A DNA stretch of 64,000 bases from NCBI RefSeq assembly GCF_025200715.1, contig NZ_CP104146.1, positions 124,001-188,000 on the forward strand. The letters run 5' to 3'. Source of the stretch: Rhizobium sullae. Its GTDB lineage: Bacteria; Pseudomonadota; Alphaproteobacteria; Rhizobiales; Rhizobiaceae. A program made the translations under genes and the position numbers. Positions 49,708 to 59,225 of this stretch are shown here, one piece after another. The notes beneath the pieces are model-generated. The model was given only the letters and a program-made list of their open reading frames with translations, did no database searches and was not told the DNA's origin. Position 1 is the first letter of the stretch. Each line of letters starts with the position of its first letter.

Positions 49708-50116
49708 GCGCCATAATCAGGCGTGAGCGCCAGCGCCCTTTCCAAAGACCGCGGCGCCGGCGTCAGCATTAACGGCCGCCCGGGTGCGGTTGAGGCGGCG
49801 CGCACAACTCGCGCGGCCGCGGTCCTTTCGGAAGCCCGCGCGGATCGGGTGTCGGCGACACGATGAAATTCATCACCACGCCCATGCGGCAACGGAAACG
49901 CCGCCTCGCGATCCCCAACGCTCACCAGCTCAGCGGACAAATCGGTCAGCCGGTGCGCGACCAGATGCACGACGTCGCCTTCCCGCTGGATACGGCCGTA
50001 GACGCCGAGCATGCCGGCACCGAGCACGATGCGCCGGTATTTCTCGAACACTTTCACCCAGACGACGAGATTGGCGATGCCGGTCTCGTCCTCAAGGGTG
50101 ATGAACATGGTCGCGG
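49708..50116 (-). pseudogene. dnaE2: dnaE2 (error-prone DNA polymerase) C-terminal remnant
   Basis: The minus-strand frame MFITLEDETGIANLVVWVKV, FEKYRRIVLGAGMLGVYGRI, QREGDVVHLVAHRLTDLSAE and AAFPLPHGRGDEF is the OB-fold tail of DnaE2, the mutagenic polymerase found with imuA/imuB on rhizobial plasmids. The polymerase domain is absent and the last part is out of frame. Confidence 0.72.
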
Positions 50117-50296
50117 GGCAGCCTTATCCGACTACAATGGACGTGGAGTGCTCACGATCAAGGCGGAAGATTTGCCCCGTCGGGACAAAATTCCGCATTT
50201 ACGCCAAGGAGACGAACAAGGAAGGCGGGAAACCTTTTCTATTCGAAGTCGTCAAGTTGACATAACCACCAGCGTTGGCCGCACAGACCGGCGGCC

Positions 50297-53284
50297 CTAT
50301 TGCGCGAAGTATTTGGAATCGCGGTTATCGAAGGCAGGCCGGGTGCCTTCGAGGACATCGACGAGGTAGCGGTTGATTTCCGGGGATTCGATGGCGCCCA
50401 TCGTGTAGATCACGGCATTGCGCGCCGAGCGGTCGATATGGGCGTGGATGATCTGCTCCGCGTCGCAGACGACAGCAATGTTGGGACTGTGCGTCACCAT
50501 GATGATCTGGCGGCGCTTTTTAACGTCCTTGATGACGGGGATCAGCAGGCGGTAGACCGTCTGGCTGTCGAGGTTTTCCTCCGGCTGGTCGACGATGATC
50601 GGTTTATTGCTTTTATCGACGAGGAGATAGAAGACCAGCAGCAGCGTTCCACGCTCGCCGGGTGACAGGTGGCTCAAATCCTTGCCGTCGAGTTTGAGCG
50701 AGTATTCCGGCTCCAGGTAGCCGAACGTCCACAGGAAGTCATAGAGTTCTTTCACGGCGACGTTCTTGCGCAGTTGCGACGCGATGCCGGTCTTCGGCTT
50801 TTGGGGATTGCGCATGTCGTGCTGCAGGTACTGTGTCACGCGCTCGATAAAGGAGACTGTTTCGTCCGCGCTGTTAAAGTCGAAGTCAGCGCGCAGCTCT
50901 TCAAGTACCGCTCCGCCCTTCTCCTTTTGATAGAACGACCCTGCATTGCCCTGCGACACGTAGCGCTCAAAGAATTCAGTCTGGAAGGTGCGCTCGACGA
51001 TGCTGCTTTCGAAGGTGAGCTTGAATCCTTCTTTAATTATGACGCTTCCGCTGATCAGCTCCTGAACGGAACTGAAAAGTTCCTTGTAAACGTCGCGGAT
51101 AGCGGCCACGCATTTGTGGATATCCACGGCGATGGCTTTGCGCTGTTCCTGGAGCGCGGCGATATCGACGGGCAGCGTTGTAGCGATATAGGAAAGCTGC
51201 GCTTCATACCATTTAAGGGTGTCTGCCTTCTCGGCATCGCCTTCGATAGCCTGTGACTTTTCCTGCCACAAGCGCAGGTCTTCGTTGTAGCGCTGGTATT
51301 GCTTGTTGGGGGCGTCGAGCTGGTCCTGGAGCGCGTTGATGCGATCAAGACACGCGCCCTTTTGAGCGGTAACGCCCGTCGCGGTTTCCGGGGCGAGGTC
51401 CGTGTCAACAACGGTCTTTTGCGCGGTCAGGGCCTCCAGCGCCTTCGCAAGGACGGTTTTGTCCACGGTGAGCGTCACGATGGATTTGAAATCGAGCGCC
51501 AGTTTTTGCAGGTCGGCGGCCGTCTCGCGTTCGAGCCGGGCATATTCAGCCTCGAAATTATCGATCTTGCCTTCGAGTTTCCGGGCGATGGCAATCTTCT
51601 CGGTCAGGGTTTTCTGCAGCGCCTGCTGCTGGACAATTTTGGCGTCGAGGTCGTTCAGCGTGGTCCGCTCCGCCGCGAGTTTTTCTGCGATCGCCTCATA
51701 AGCGGCCTTGTGTTCCGCGCTTACATTGCCGGGCTGCTCGACCGTTGCGGGCCTGTTCTCCTGATGCGCTTTCAGTTCCTGCTGCTTGAGCTTGAGCTTG
51801 GCGTCGAGCTGCGCGGCATGATCCGCCGTCGCCTTATCCTCCAGGCGCACCAGATCGCCGTTGATGCGGGAAACCTCGCGGCGGGCGCTCTCGATCTGCC
51901 CCTTCAGTTCCTCGGTCTTGTACTCGATCAGCTCGTCGAGCGTTTCCTTGTCGAGGCGGTCAGCGTCGCTGATGTGGGAGAAGATCACCTTGCGCAGTTC
52001 GAGCTGGAATTCGCTCTGCTGGCCCGGTTCGGTTTCGGTGCAGACCTTTTCAAGGTAGGTTTGCGGGATGTAACGCACTAGCTCAACGCCGTTTGTATCA
52101 GGCCTCGCGTTCAGCGACGCCGTGCTTTCGGTGCCGTCTTTCCAGACCGGTCGGACCTCGAATTGTTTTGCGAGCCTGCCGTTCTTTTCGCAGAACCGCT
52201 GCTTGGTCAGGAACGAGAAGTGCGCCGTGTCGCAATGAGTGTTTCCGGCAAGGGCCAGGACATCGGCAAGCGCGCTCTTGCCGCTGCCCTTGTTGCCGAT
52301 AATGGCAACCATGTCGGCGTTGAGCGGCAACTCGCAGTCGAACCATGATTCCGGTGTGTCGGCGTCCGGCGTTTTGGTGATGTGAAGCCGGTCAATATAG
52401 CGGGTCGCGTTGGCCCGCACCCCTTCCAGCTTGGGCGGCAACTTGCCGATGAAAACTCGGTCTTCGGGTTCATTGATGATCTGACGCAGGCCGCTGAAGG
52501 TCGGGTCGGCCTTGATCCAGCAATATTTGTCTGTCGGTTGTGAATTGTGATCCTTCAGCTTCCCGAGTTCGTCATTGACGTTGTGCGAGTCACTCCCCTT
52601 GATGCAGGGCTTCCGGCACCGGAACCAGCCTCGGTATTGCTCCTCGGTATAGCTGGTCTCCTTCCACAGGAAGAAATCAGCCTGCTTTTTGTTCGACGAG
52701 CCGAGGATATCGGCGTTGTAGATCAGGTTTTCCTTGAAGAGCTTGTCGGTGGACGGGTTGATGCCATCGATGCCGCCATACTCGTCATAAGGCAGCCAGA
52801 TCAGGAAGCGGTCCTTGAAAACGCCGTCGCTCCGCAGCGCCTGGATCATGGTATTGAAATCAACCGATACGTCGTCGAGCAGGAACTGGCTGTCACTGTA
52901 GCGGCTGCCGATGGAGCTGTCCTTGACGCGCTGGTTCTTTAGGAACGTCTCGATGTTCTCGGGATCAATCGCGGGATCGAATATAAGATGGAAATTGATG
53001 CGCTGGCCCGTGCCCTTCTTGTTCATCAGCACGTTGGTCATACGGCATTCGACCACCGGCATCAGCATCTTAGAGCGCAGCTTTTCAAGGGATTCCCGGT
53101 AGGCCTTGTTGCCTTCCGTAGCAGCGCCCGGATCATCGAGGCGGCGCTTCACTTCCCGGTAACCGGCGACAGAGAAATAGTCGTTGATACCGATCACATC
53201 GCAGTCGGCATTCCCGAGTTGGATAATGAAGCCGTTCCAGTCCCCTTGAAAATTGTGGGAGGCGGGGGTGGCCACTTTCGCCAT
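50297..53284 (-). CDS. TrlF-like PHP-domain/SMC-type ATPase
   Basis: 995 residues, intact. The N-terminal PHP-like region (GINDYFSVAGYREVKRRL, later CIKGSDSHNV near residue 230) could be a nuclease or phosphoesterase. The ATPase has Walker A VAIIGNKGSGKSALADVLA near residue 330, a long coiled coil (about 450-760), signature LSPGERGTLLL near 873, Walker B KPIIVDQPEENLD and an H-loop (MVTHSPNIAVV). This layout is that of TrlF-type proteins found in defence islands. It probably senses foreign nucleic acid and cleaves it or another target. There is no partner gene on its strand. Confidence 0.8.
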   Translation of the reverse strand: MAKVATPASHNFQGDWNGFIIQLGNADCDVIGINDYFSVAGYREVKRRLDDPGAATEGNKAYRESLEKLRSKMLMPVVECRMTNVLMNKKGTGQRINFHLIFDPAIDPENIETFLKNQRVKDSSIGSRYSDSQFLLDDVSVDFNTMIQALRSDGVFKDRFLIWLPYDEYGGIDGINPSTDKLFKENLIYNADILGSSNKKQADFFLWKETSYTEEQYRGWFRCRKPCIKGSDSHNVNDELGKLKDHNSQPTDKYCWIKADPTFSGLRQIINEPEDRVFIGKLPPKLEGVRANATRYIDRLHITKTPDADTPESWFDCELPLNADMVAIIGNKGSGKSALADVLALAGNTHCDTAHFSFLTKQRFCEKNGRLAKQFEVRPVWKDGTESTASLNARPDTNGVELVRYIPQTYLEKVCTETEPGQQSEFQLELRKVIFSHISDADRLDKETLDELIEYKTEELKGQIESARREVSRINGDLVRLEDKATADHAAQLDAKLKLKQQELKAHQENRPATVEQPGNVSAEHKAAYEAIAEKLAAERTTLNDLDAKIVQQQALQKTLTEKIAIARKLEGKIDNFEAEYARLERETAADLQKLALDFKSIVTLTVDKTVLAKALEALTAQKTVVDTDLAPETATGVTAQKGACLDRINALQDQLDAPNKQYQRYNEDLRLWQEKSQAIEGDAEKADTLKWYEAQLSYIATTLPVDIAALQEQRKAIAVDIHKCVAAIRDVYKELFSSVQELISGSVIIKEGFKLTFESSIVERTFQTEFFERYVSQGNAGSFYQKEKGGAVLEELRADFDFNSADETVSFIERVTQYLQHDMRNPQKPKTGIASQLRKNVAVKELYDFLWTFGYLEPEYSLKLDGKDLSHLSPGERGTLLLVFYLLVDKSNKPIIVDQPEENLDSQTVYRLLIPVIKDVKKRRQIIMVTHSPNIAVVCDAEQIIHAHIDRSARNAVIYTMGAIESPEINRYLVDVLEGTRPAFDNRDSKYFAQ

Positions 53285-53836
53285 TCAGCACCGCGCGGCC
53301 AAGGATTCGTGGTCATACATACCCCTAGTATTGTTTTCCGAGCCCCAATGGCTGACTATACGGTCAGCCCGCAATATAGATGAGTCGTTTCAGTAGTTGG
53401 GGTAGCAACGGAGGCAATTAACAACCTTCGGCATGCGGATCGCCAGATTATTCGAAGTTTTTATCCACAGGGTGCTCTCCGCTTTGCGCGGATCGGGCTC
53501 TATGGCTGCGCCACGGAGTCGTTGTTTCCGCCATTCCCGATAACGATCCCTGGCACAGTGGGAAGTCGGGCGGTCGTTCGGGCACCGGGAAGGGGTCAGG
53601 TGGGCGCCTCCCTCCTCGGCACGCTTTCTACCGGCAGGCAGGGCCGCGTCTGTTCGCGGGGCATTGGCCCCGCTCAGGCCGCAACCCGGCCCGCCCTGAA
53701 ATCGCACCGACCCGGACCTGCTCTCGGCGAGGGCCAGGGGTGCTGCCGCACCGCCACCAAGGCATCCCCGGCTGAACGCCAGAATGAGAGCTTGGGATAT
53801 TCACCTCCCTGCGGTTCGCGATTTCAGAGAATTTTT
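53285..53836. other. Intergenic region between TrlF-like gene and abiE
   Basis: 552 bp that contains the promoter region of the minus-strand ATPase gene. No recognisable gene. The GC-rich part (about 53450-53760) has short frames without homology. The right end becomes very AT-rich. Confidence 0.45.
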
Positions 53837-53870
53837 AGTATTTTACTATACTTTCGGGCGCTAAAATACT
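53837..53870. promoter_or_regulatory. Inverted repeat 1, likely AbiEi operator
   Basis: AGTATTTTA at 53837-53845 and TAAAATACT at 53862-53870, a perfect 9-bp inverted repeat in the abiE promoter region. Confidence 0.6.
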
Positions 53871-53880
53871 GCGCTACAGA

Positions 53881-53903
53881 AAATTCGCATTTATCGCGAA
53901 TTT
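53881..53903. promoter_or_regulatory. Inverted repeat 2, likely AbiEi operator
   Basis: AAATTCGC-ATTTATC-GCGAATTT is perfect and lies 18 bp before the abiEi ATG. AbiEi antitoxins are known to repress their own promoter through two inverted repeats. Confidence 0.6.
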
Positions 53904-53921
53904 CCGTGATATTATTAAACT

Positions 53922-54731
53922 ATGGATTCGCACGCCTTGCCGCCCGGAAGAGCCCGCCTGGCCGCCGTCATGAAGACGGCGGGAGCTGTCGTACGCATCG
54001 AGCATGCTGAAAAGGCCCTGCATATTTCACGGACCGAGGCCGCCAAACAACTGTCCCGCTGGGCAGGACAGGGATGGCTCAGAAGGGTCGGCGTCGGTGC
54101 CTATGTGCCCGTGCAACTGGAATTTCTGGATGCTGACCAAGTCGTCGAAGACCCGTGGATTCTGGTGCCCGTGCTGTTTGACCCAGCCTATATCGGCGGC
54201 CGGACCGCTGCCGAGCATTGGGACCTGACCGAGCAGATTTTCCGCGACATCGTCGTCTACACCGCCCGGCGTGTGAACCGCCCGGTAGTCGAGCGGCAGG
54301 GTGCCGTGTTTTCAGTGAGGCATACGCGAAAAGAGCAGATATTCGGCACCCAGGCCGTCTGGCGCGGCCAGACGAAAATCGACGTCTCGGACATTCACCG
54401 CACCATCGTCGATATGCTCGACGATCCTGCTGCCAGTGGCGGCATCCAGCATGTGGCCGACTGTTTCGGCCAGTACATGCGCCGCCCCGACCGGGATATG
54501 GCAAAGCTCGTCAGCTATGCCGTACGGCTCGGCAACGGCGCTGTCTTCAAGCGACTCGGTTTTCTGGCCGAGCGCCACAAAGACGGCGGTGAGCTTGCCG
54601 CGGCGAGTAAGGAACACCTGACCAGGGGCAACGCGCTATTGGACCCGGCACTTGCTTGCCCGCGCCTGATAACGCGCTGGCGCTTGCGCGTACCCGACAG
54701 CTGGGTCAGCGGGCCGGCGCATGATCGGTAA
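53922..54731 (+). CDS. abiEi: AbiEi-family antitoxin/transcriptional repressor
   Basis: 269 residues. The N-terminal winged helix (KTAGAVVRIEHAEKALHISR, TEAAKQLSRWAGQGWLRRVG) is followed by the AbiEi core (GAYVPVQ, YIGGRTAAEHWDLTEQIFRD, VSDIHRTIVDMLDDPAASGG). It neutralises AbiEii and represses the operon. It overlaps the toxin gene by 11 bp. Confidence 0.85.
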   Translation: MDSHALPPGRARLAAVMKTAGAVVRIEHAEKALHISRTEAAKQLSRWAGQGWLRRVGVGAYVPVQLEFLDADQVVEDPWILVPVLFDPAYIGGRTAAEHWDLTEQIFRDIVVYTARRVNRPVVERQGAVFSVRHTRKEQIFGTQAVWRGQTKIDVSDIHRTIVDMLDDPAASGGIQHVADCFGQYMRRPDRDMAKLVSYAVRLGNGAVFKRLGFLAERHKDGGELAAASKEHLTRGNALLDPALACPRLITRWRLRVPDSWVSGPAHDR

Positions 54732-56151
54732 GCGCGAAATTCTTGATACGGCTGCGCGGGTCGGCCTCAACCCGAGCGTGGTGGAAAAGGACTACGCGCT
54801 CGGCTGGGCGCTGGCCGGCATCTTCGCGCACCCGGAGATAGCCGACAGCTGGGTATTCAAGGGCGGAACCTGCCTCAAGAAATGTTTCTTTGAGACCTAT
54901 CGGTTCTCGGAAGACCTCGACTTCACGCTGCTTGATCCCGCCCATCTTGACGAAGCCTTTCTCAAAAGGGTTTTCGGGGAGGTGTCGGCATGGATTTATG
55001 AGCGTACCGGCCTTGAGTTCCCGGCGGATCGCCAGGATTTCGAGATGCTGACCAATCCGCGCGGCAACCCCAGCTGCCAGGGCAAGCTCAGCTATCGCGG
55101 ACCCGTGTCGTCGAGTTCCGGCGGGCTGCCGCGGGTCAAGCTCGACCTGACCGCCGACGAACACATCGTTCTGCCACCCGTGCGCGTGCCCATCTTTCAT
55201 CCCTACACGGATGCGCCCGAAGACGGCATCACCGTTCTGTCGTATGCTTACGAAGAGGCTTTCGGGGAAAAGGTCCGCGCGCTGGCCGAGCGGACACGAC
55301 CGCGCGATCTCTATGACGTGGTCAACCTTTACCGCAACACCGAAGCGCGGCCTGCCGCAACCGTGCTAATGCATGTGTTGCGCCAGAAATGTGACTTCAA
55401 GGGCATCGCAGTGCCGCGCGCGGGCGATCTTGACGGCCATCGCGGCGATCTTGAGGGGGCGTGGGGTCACATGCTGGGGCACCAGCTTCCCGCGCTGCCG
55501 CCGGTCGATGTGTTCTGGAGCGTCCTGCCCGAATTCTTCGCATGGCTCGAAGGAGGTTCCGCGCCGGTCATCCCTGCGGCCTATGCAAGCGCGTCCGGGG
55601 AGATATTGATCCGCCAGCGCGCGCTCCGGCTACCCATTGGGCTTCCGGGTCAATCCGCTCTTGAAATCATCCGCTTCGCAGCTGCCAACCGCCTTATTGT
55701 CGAACTGCATTACCAGGGCGGCACCCGACGCATCGAGCCGTATTCGCTCCGGCAGACCCAGGACGGCAATGTCGTTCTGCACGCCTGGAATATCGACCGT
55801 AACGAGCACCGCAGCTACCGTGTCGATCGGATAGAAGGAGCTCGGAGCACCAACCAGACTTTCACGCCGCGCTACGCCGTTGAACTGACTCCGTCCGGCC
55901 CCGTCTTTATCCCGCCGACTGCTCATACTGCGGCTCCCCCGATCGCGGCGCCATCATTCCGGCCTGCGCGCCCGGCTGCGCCGGGTCGGGTAGCACAGCC
56001 CTCGTTCGGTCCGAACTATGTCTATCAGTGCCCCTACTGTCAGAAAAGGTTCAAGCGCAAGTCGATGACAGCTACGCTTAACGCCCACAAAGGAACCAAC
56101 GGATACGCGTGCCCGGGGCGCAGCGGTATGTACGTAGGGACCGAATATTGA
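54721..56151 (+). CDS. abiEii: AbiEii-type nucleotidyltransferase toxin fused to WYL domain and zinc finger
   Basis: 476 residues. Residues 1-260 are the AbiEii/DUF1814 nucleotidyltransferase (VEKDYALGWAL, VFKGGTCLKKCF, RFSEDLDFTLLD with the metal-binding acidic pair, later KVRALAERTRPRDLYDVVNL). About 310-390 is a WYL-like domain (SALEIIRFAAANRLIVELHY, RRIEPYSLRQ, YRVDRIEG), which in other proteins binds nucleic acid or nucleotide ligands. About 430-476 has a Cys/His cluster (YQCPYCQKRF, then H and C). AbiEii toxins normally have about 300 residues without these additions. Confidence 0.82.
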   Translation: MIGKREILDTAARVGLNPSVVEKDYALGWALAGIFAHPEIADSWVFKGGTCLKKCFFETYRFSEDLDFTLLDPAHLDEAFLKRVFGEVSAWIYERTGLEFPADRQDFEMLTNPRGNPSCQGKLSYRGPVSSSSGGLPRVKLDLTADEHIVLPPVRVPIFHPYTDAPEDGITVLSYAYEEAFGEKVRALAERTRPRDLYDVVNLYRNTEARPAATVLMHVLRQKCDFKGIAVPRAGDLDGHRGDLEGAWGHMLGHQLPALPPVDVFWSVLPEFFAWLEGGSAPVIPAAYASASGEILIRQRALRLPIGLPGQSALEIIRFAAANRLIVELHYQGGTRRIEPYSLRQTQDGNVVLHAWNIDRNEHRSYRVDRIEGARSTNQTFTPRYAVELTPSGPVFIPPTAHTAAPPIAAPSFRPARPAAPGRVAQPSFGPNYVYQCPYCQKRFKRKSMTATLNAHKGTNGYACPGRSGMYVGTEY

Positions 56152-56213
56152 GCTGGTTACGTGGACCAGGCTACGGCAAGGCAGCCTAATTCGAGCAGGA
56201 GGTTTGTAGGGAA

Positions 56214-56764
56214 GTGGATTCATTCTCGTCGTCAGAACAGCGGTTCTGCGAAATCATCAGAGGAAAGGACCGCGCGCTGCGCGATTTCCTCAGTGGATCG
56301 AGGCTGCCCGATCATATAGATGCCCAGACATGGCTCACTTATTTGACCGGCATCAAATCCGCATTGGGAAATCTGAATAATGATCTGGCATTCGTAGCGA
56401 CCTTGCTCGTAAAACGCTATTTGCAGGACCGCTTCGGCATCTTAGACTTCGATGCCGCCGGAAAGGCCCAGGGTGCTGCGGGCGTCGACATCGAAGCCAT
56501 AACTAAGGACGGGAAGCCGATTGTCGGCGAGTTGAAGACGACCAAGCCGTACGAGCCCGGCTTCGGCGCTCAACAACGGACGATGATGCTGAAGGACTTG
56601 AAAAGATGGCAGCTTCTGATGCGGCCCATCGCTTCATGTTTGTTACGGACCCGGATGCCTTCACGGCTCTGTGCAAACCCGGTTTTGCTAATCGTGTCCC
56701 GGGCGTCGAGATTGTTGATCTTGTAACTGGCCGGACATTTCTCTGCGAAGGTCCGCAAGTATGA
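56214..56764 (+). CDS. PD-(D/E)XK nuclease-like protein, one frameshift
   Basis: The frame from 56214 (MDSFSSSEQRFCEIIRGKDR) contains a nuclease core, AAGVDIEAITKDGKPIVGEL followed by KTTKPYEPGFG, that fits D...ExK. Near 56597 a run of four A is one base off. In the next frame the protein continues sensibly (AASDAAHRFMFVTDPDAFTA, VPGVEIVDLVTGRTFL) to TGA 56762-56764, overlapping the next ATG as ATGA. Because the overlap is preserved, the frameshift may be a sequencing error or recent. It may be a restriction or abortive-infection nuclease. Confidence 0.6.
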
Positions 56765-57597
56765 GCAAATCCCCGATCGTTGGCAAAAGCACTTCTTTCC
56801 CTTTTCAGGTTGCGATAGCGTGCTGGATTGATCTGCTCGGTTATGGCCGGATGATCGCGGATGCGGGTTTCAATCCGCTTCATCTCAACGCAAAGAAAGC
56901 GATCACGAGAATCCGCAGATTTCACCAGACTGTTGCGGAACACAGCGCGCACCATTTTCCTACGCTGGTGATGAATGACGGGGCGGTCGCCTACCGCGAT
57001 CTATCCATGAGAAGCCGGTCCGTGACCCATGACTTCCTAACCCGGTCGTGGCGTCTCTTTGAAGCCATTAAGGCCGAGGACCAAAAGCTGGGCCATCCGG
57101 GTGCACGCCTTGTGCTGTCTTGTGGCTTCAGAATGCGAGGCCGCCGCGCCGGCCTCGATGCATCACGAAGCCATTTCGAGTCGATCATCACCCGTTTGCA
57201 GGACGGTGCGATCGATGCGCAGCAAGCCGTCCATGAGGCGGCGGCGATGCGCCCCCGCTTTGACATCGTACCTCAACTCCAGGCGAATTTCGCTTTCACG
57301 AAAGCATACGTCGCTGAATCATCGGGCACGGGTGGAGGCCTACCCGGCCCGAATTTCTATCTCGACCTCATCCTTTTTGGGCACAGCCGGCCCCAGTGGC
57401 TAGAACTAGGGCCGGCTATTGAATGGGCGTGCCCGAGGCTGAAATTGGAAGCGAAGTTCGCCTCCGTGCAAGCAATTCCCAAACTGGCTTATCCGGCTGG
57501 CGGCCCAATAGATATTTTGGATGGTCACGGCATTGCCCGGTTGCTGGCTAATGACCCTGATGTCCTGATGGCTTTGCATACCGCTGGAAAAACCTAA
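56761..57597 (+). CDS. Unknown protein with cyclase-like N-terminus, nuclease partner
   Basis: 278 residues, ATGA-coupled to the nuclease-like gene. The N-terminal part IACWIDLLGYGRMIADAGFN, ITRIRRFHQTVAEHSAHHFP, TLVMNDGAVAYRDLS has the layout of a nucleotidyl cyclase/polymerase palm domain (aspartate after a hydrophobic strand, then a second acidic turn). The C-terminal half (VLSCGFRMRGRRAGLDA, NFYLDLILFG) is unknown. I do not recognise the family. A two-gene defence cassette is an inference from position. Confidence 0.6.
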   Translation: MSKSPIVGKSTSFPFQVAIACWIDLLGYGRMIADAGFNPLHLNAKKAITRIRRFHQTVAEHSAHHFPTLVMNDGAVAYRDLSMRSRSVTHDFLTRSWRLFEAIKAEDQKLGHPGARLVLSCGFRMRGRRAGLDASRSHFESIITRLQDGAIDAQQAVHEAAAMRPRFDIVPQLQANFAFTKAYVAESSGTGGGLPGPNFYLDLILFGHSRPQWLELGPAIEWACPRLKLEAKFASVQAIPKLAYPAGGPIDILDGHGIARLLANDPDVLMALHTAGKT

Positions 57598-57699
57598 TTT
57601 TCTGGTTTTCACCAATGCGATTAGGGCATCTTCGGAAAGCGCCTGTTCCCCGCTCACCAGCCAATAGAGCGCATGCGTATCGAGCAGAACTCCCGGCAA
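57598..57699 (-). pseudogene. PIN-domain (VapC-type) toxin N-terminal fragment
   Basis: MPGVLLDTHALYWLVSGEQA, LSEDALIALVKTRK is the start of a PIN ribonuclease (first acidic residue in LLDTHAL). The remaining about 100 residues are missing. The DNA joins the end of the plus-strand gene at 57597. The adjacent antitoxin-like gene is upstream. Confidence 0.7.
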
Positions 57700-57706
57700 T
57701 GACCCG

Positions 57707-57874
57707 TCAGCCCTTGCGCTTCAGAGTCTGGGAAGCGATGGGCTTGGTCAGGTCGACACCCTTCTTGATCTTCAACTTGCTACCTTTCAACGAGCCAGCG
57801 CCGCGCACGGTGACGAATTTCCCCGTCTTCGCGTTGCGTACCGTCGCCGTCGATTGTGTCGTTGTTTTTGCCAT
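57707..57874 (-). CDS. Probable antitoxin of the broken PIN toxin
   Basis: 55 residues from ATG 57874: MAKTTTQSTATVRNAKTGKF, VTVRGAGSLKGSKLKIKKGV. Small and basic. It ends 7 bp before the PIN start, the usual antitoxin-toxin order. The family is unclear. Confidence 0.5.
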   Translation of the reverse strand: MAKTTTQSTATVRNAKTGKFVTVRGAGSLKGSKLKIKKGVDLTKPIASQTLKRKG

Positions 57875-57980
57875 GAGGCATATATAGCGCGTTTTCTCGC
57901 TCATCGCGAGGGCGGCGCGCCTCGCTGCGTCAAGGAATTGCCGCCTGCATCTTCAAAAAATCCGCTAAAATCACGCCGAT

Positions 57981-58888
57981 ATGACAATGCCGACCTACAT
58001 TGAGCCCTGCCTTCCGAAGCTGGTCGAGCTTGCTCCGACTGGCGAGAGATGGATCCATGAAATCAAGCACGATGGGTATCGGCTTGCGGTCCGGATCGAG
58101 GCCGGCGACGTCCGGCTTTTGTCACGACGCGGCCTGAATTGGACGTCTCGCTTTCCGCTCGTCGATCAGGCAGCGCGCGCGCTGCGCCAGAAATCTGTCT
58201 ACATTGACGGCGAGGTCGTCAGCGATGGCCCTGACGGAATATCCAATTGGCCGCCTCTGCACGCCTGCGCCAGCGCCGGGCGTTGCCCTGACGCCTCGCT
58301 ATGGGCGTTTGATTTGCTCTTTCTGGGCGGCAAGGATCTGCGAGCGCTTCCCGCTCGTCGAGCGAACGAGAATGCTCGCCGAGATCGTTGCCCCTCTTAC
58401 CGGGCGGAATCCGCTATGTCGAGTTTCTGGAGGGCGACGGTTGTACCATCTTCGAGCACGCGTGCGCTCTCGGGCTCGAGGGGATCGTCTCAAAACTTCG
58501 CGACAGCCGCTACCGATCCGGGAAATCCGACGCCTGGCGGAAAACGAAATGCGAACAACGAAGTGAATTCGTTGTCGCCGGTTTCATCCCCAATAGCGGC
58601 AATAAACGCGGCGTCGGCGCGCTTGTCCTTGCCGAGCTGATCGGGGGCGAGCTGAAGCCTGCCGGCAAAGTCGGAACTGGCTGGACGATGAAACTCGCCA
58701 CTGAGCTTGCTGCAGCACTCGAAATCATCGTGCAGCCAGACCCTCCATTCGCAAGGCCACCGCTGCGCAAACTCTTTCCTGGCGTCAGGTGGGTCCGGCC
58801 GCTCGTCACCGTCAACGTCGCCTATCGCGGCCGCACCGGCGACGGCCTTTTGCGGCATCCTTTTAAGTCAGTGGCCAGCGTGCAATGA
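57981..58888 (+). pseudogene. ATP-dependent DNA ligase (LigD-type), frameshifted
   Basis: The adenylation motif IHEIKHDGYRLAVRI (Lys nucleophile), RRGLNWTSRF, YIDGEVV and ASLWAFDLLFLGGKDLRAL occur in two frames. The rest is in a third (LGLEGIVSKLRDSRYRSGKS, then WRKTKC and GFIPNSGNKRGVGALVLAEL). The OB-fold end is present. At least two frameshifts near 58250-58400 inactivate it. Such ligases take part in non-homologous end joining and are common on rhizobial plasmids. Confidence 0.8.
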
Positions 58889-58914
58889 TGATTACAGGGC
58901 ATAATCCCTCAGCC

Positions 58915-59217
58915 TCAATTAGCTAGCTTTCGTGTTTCTGACCAATGCGCCGCTGAGGATCCGATTTCCAGATAACGGCCCAAGGAGCGCAGGTAGGCGA
59001 CGATCTCAAGTATCAGGAAATCGCGATCGCCGTAGGTCTCTTCGATCTGCGCCAGTTTAGGCAACGCCACTTCCAACTCACTTTCGGTAAGTTCGGCGTC
59101 TCCAAACAGGTACATGTCGTGGCCGACGGCGCAGATATCGCAGCCCGCTTCGATGACAGCCTCAACAAAGGCTGGGATCTCATCTTCCTTCATGAGGCGC
59201 TTCGGTGGTGCAGTCAT
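58915..59217 (-). CDS. Small hypothetical acidic protein
   Basis: 100 residues (KEDEIPAFVEAVIEAGCDIC, LTESELEVALPKLAQIEETY). Unrecognised. It lies 8 bp downstream of the XRE regulator and is probably co-transcribed with it. Confidence 0.55.
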   Translation of the reverse strand: MTAPPKRLMKEDEIPAFVEAVIEAGCDICAVGHDMYLFGDAELTESELEVALPKLAQIEETYGDRDFLILEIVAYLRSLGRYLEIGSSAAHWSETRKLAN

Positions 59218-59225
59218 AGGTCCTC

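Noticed and set aside
51299..52081. 260-codon plus-strand frame
   Set aside because: Antisense of the coiled-coil part of the TrlF-like gene.
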